Below, piece by piece: positions 63,960-64,000 of a stretch of DNA of 64,000 bases (position 1 is its first letter; each line of letters begins with the position of its first letter). Origin of the DNA: a virus; the IMG/VR virus record IMGVR_UViG_3300031703_000001, positions 43,391 to 107,390 of that record; one strand, given 5' to 3'. The notes below the pieces were generated by a model that ran no database searches, had not been told where the DNA came from, and saw nothing but the letters and a program-made list of their open reading frames with translations. The position numbers and the translations under genes were made by a program.

Positions 63960-63990
63960 TACTATAAGGTTTTTAAATTATTTATCTGGT

Positions 63991-63999
63991 GTAAAGATA
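63991..63999 (-). promoter_or_regulatory. Possible host-type promoter element at window edge
   Basis: TATCTTTAC on the minus strand, a one-base variant of TAnnTTTG, about 32 bases before the ATG at 63959. The -33 region lies outside the window, so it cannot be judged. Confidence 0.35.
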
Positions 64000-64000
64000 A

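Noticed and set aside
1-64000. Stop-codon reassignment, known in some crAss-like phages
   Set aside because: TAA, TAG (exonuclease, groEL, nrdA) and TGA (mazG) all end genes at expected lengths, and the giant genes are open under the standard code.
1-64000. tRNA genes, CRISPR arrays, integrase or transposase
   Set aside because: Intergenic gaps are short and none folds as a cloverleaf or contains spaced direct repeats. No recombinase motif was noticed in any long frame.

Overview
The window looks like part of the genome of a large, AT-rich tailed bacteriophage infecting a member of the Bacteroidota, most likely a crAss-like phage (Crassvirales). Four observations support this. (1) A late block on the minus strand encodes very large virion proteins of 1976, 4688, 1070 and 2049 residues. 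(2) The 4688-residue protein carries a D-F-D-I-D signature in the context of an RNA polymerase double-psi beta-barrel, as in crAss-like virion RNA polymerases. (3) The ring/connector genes at 57160-58718 and the 2049-residue tail protein resemble crAss-like proteins as I remember them. (4) Promoters fit the Bacteroidota pattern TTG-N18/19-TAnnTTTG, start codons have A-rich leaders rather than Shine-Dalgarno sequences, and the phage GroEL reads like a Bacteroidota GroEL. All three normal stop codons are used, so there is no sign of stop-codon recoding.

Layout. Positions 1-8270 (plus strand) hold replication and nucleotide genes: two unknown genes, a PD-(D/E)XK exonuclease, two further unknowns, a family B DNA polymerase, a PhoH-like ATPase, two small helical MazG-like proteins and a DUF932-like protein. 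A separate groEL unit with its own host-type promoter, a long leader hairpin and a terminator occupies 8285-10117. From 10151 to 15974 (minus strand) lie two tail fibres, a short protein sharing their N-terminal anchor, a holin, a spanin-like protein, a four-helix membrane protein and several tiny genes, three of them under 60 codons (58, 47 and 40 aa). Positions 16004-19011 (plus strand) are a ribonucleotide reductase cassette (nrdB, nrdA) with promoter, leader hairpin and terminator. From 19021 to 59290 (minus strand) is the virion block: a giant protein with an embedded nuclease fold, the giant RNA polymerase/zincin protein, cargo-type proteins, a tail lysin with an L,D-transpeptidase, the 2049-residue tail protein with an inserted von Willebrand A (vWA) domain, and ring proteins. 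A stand-alone metallophosphoesterase unit sits at 59312-60601. The window ends (60720-63959, minus) with two cysteine-rich adhesion proteins, one carrying a second vWA domain, and a small coiled-coil protein.

How it works together (inference). Plus-strand genes make DNA and dNTPs. Minus-strand genes build the virion and lyse the cell. The virion appears to carry a single-chain RNA polymerase, metalloprotease-like and nuclease-like domains and a peptidoglycan-remodelling enzyme, so much of the early infection machinery may be injected. Portal, large terminase and major capsid genes are not here and probably lie beyond position 64000.

The most notable signals are an exact 11-base motif (TTTGTATATTA on the minus strand) placed 46-53 bases before four late start codons; the combination of two lysozyme-like domains, two LysM and an L,D-transpeptidase in one virion protein; vWA domains in two tail proteins; the 4688-residue polymerase/zincin fusion; and moron-like cassettes bracketed by terminators.
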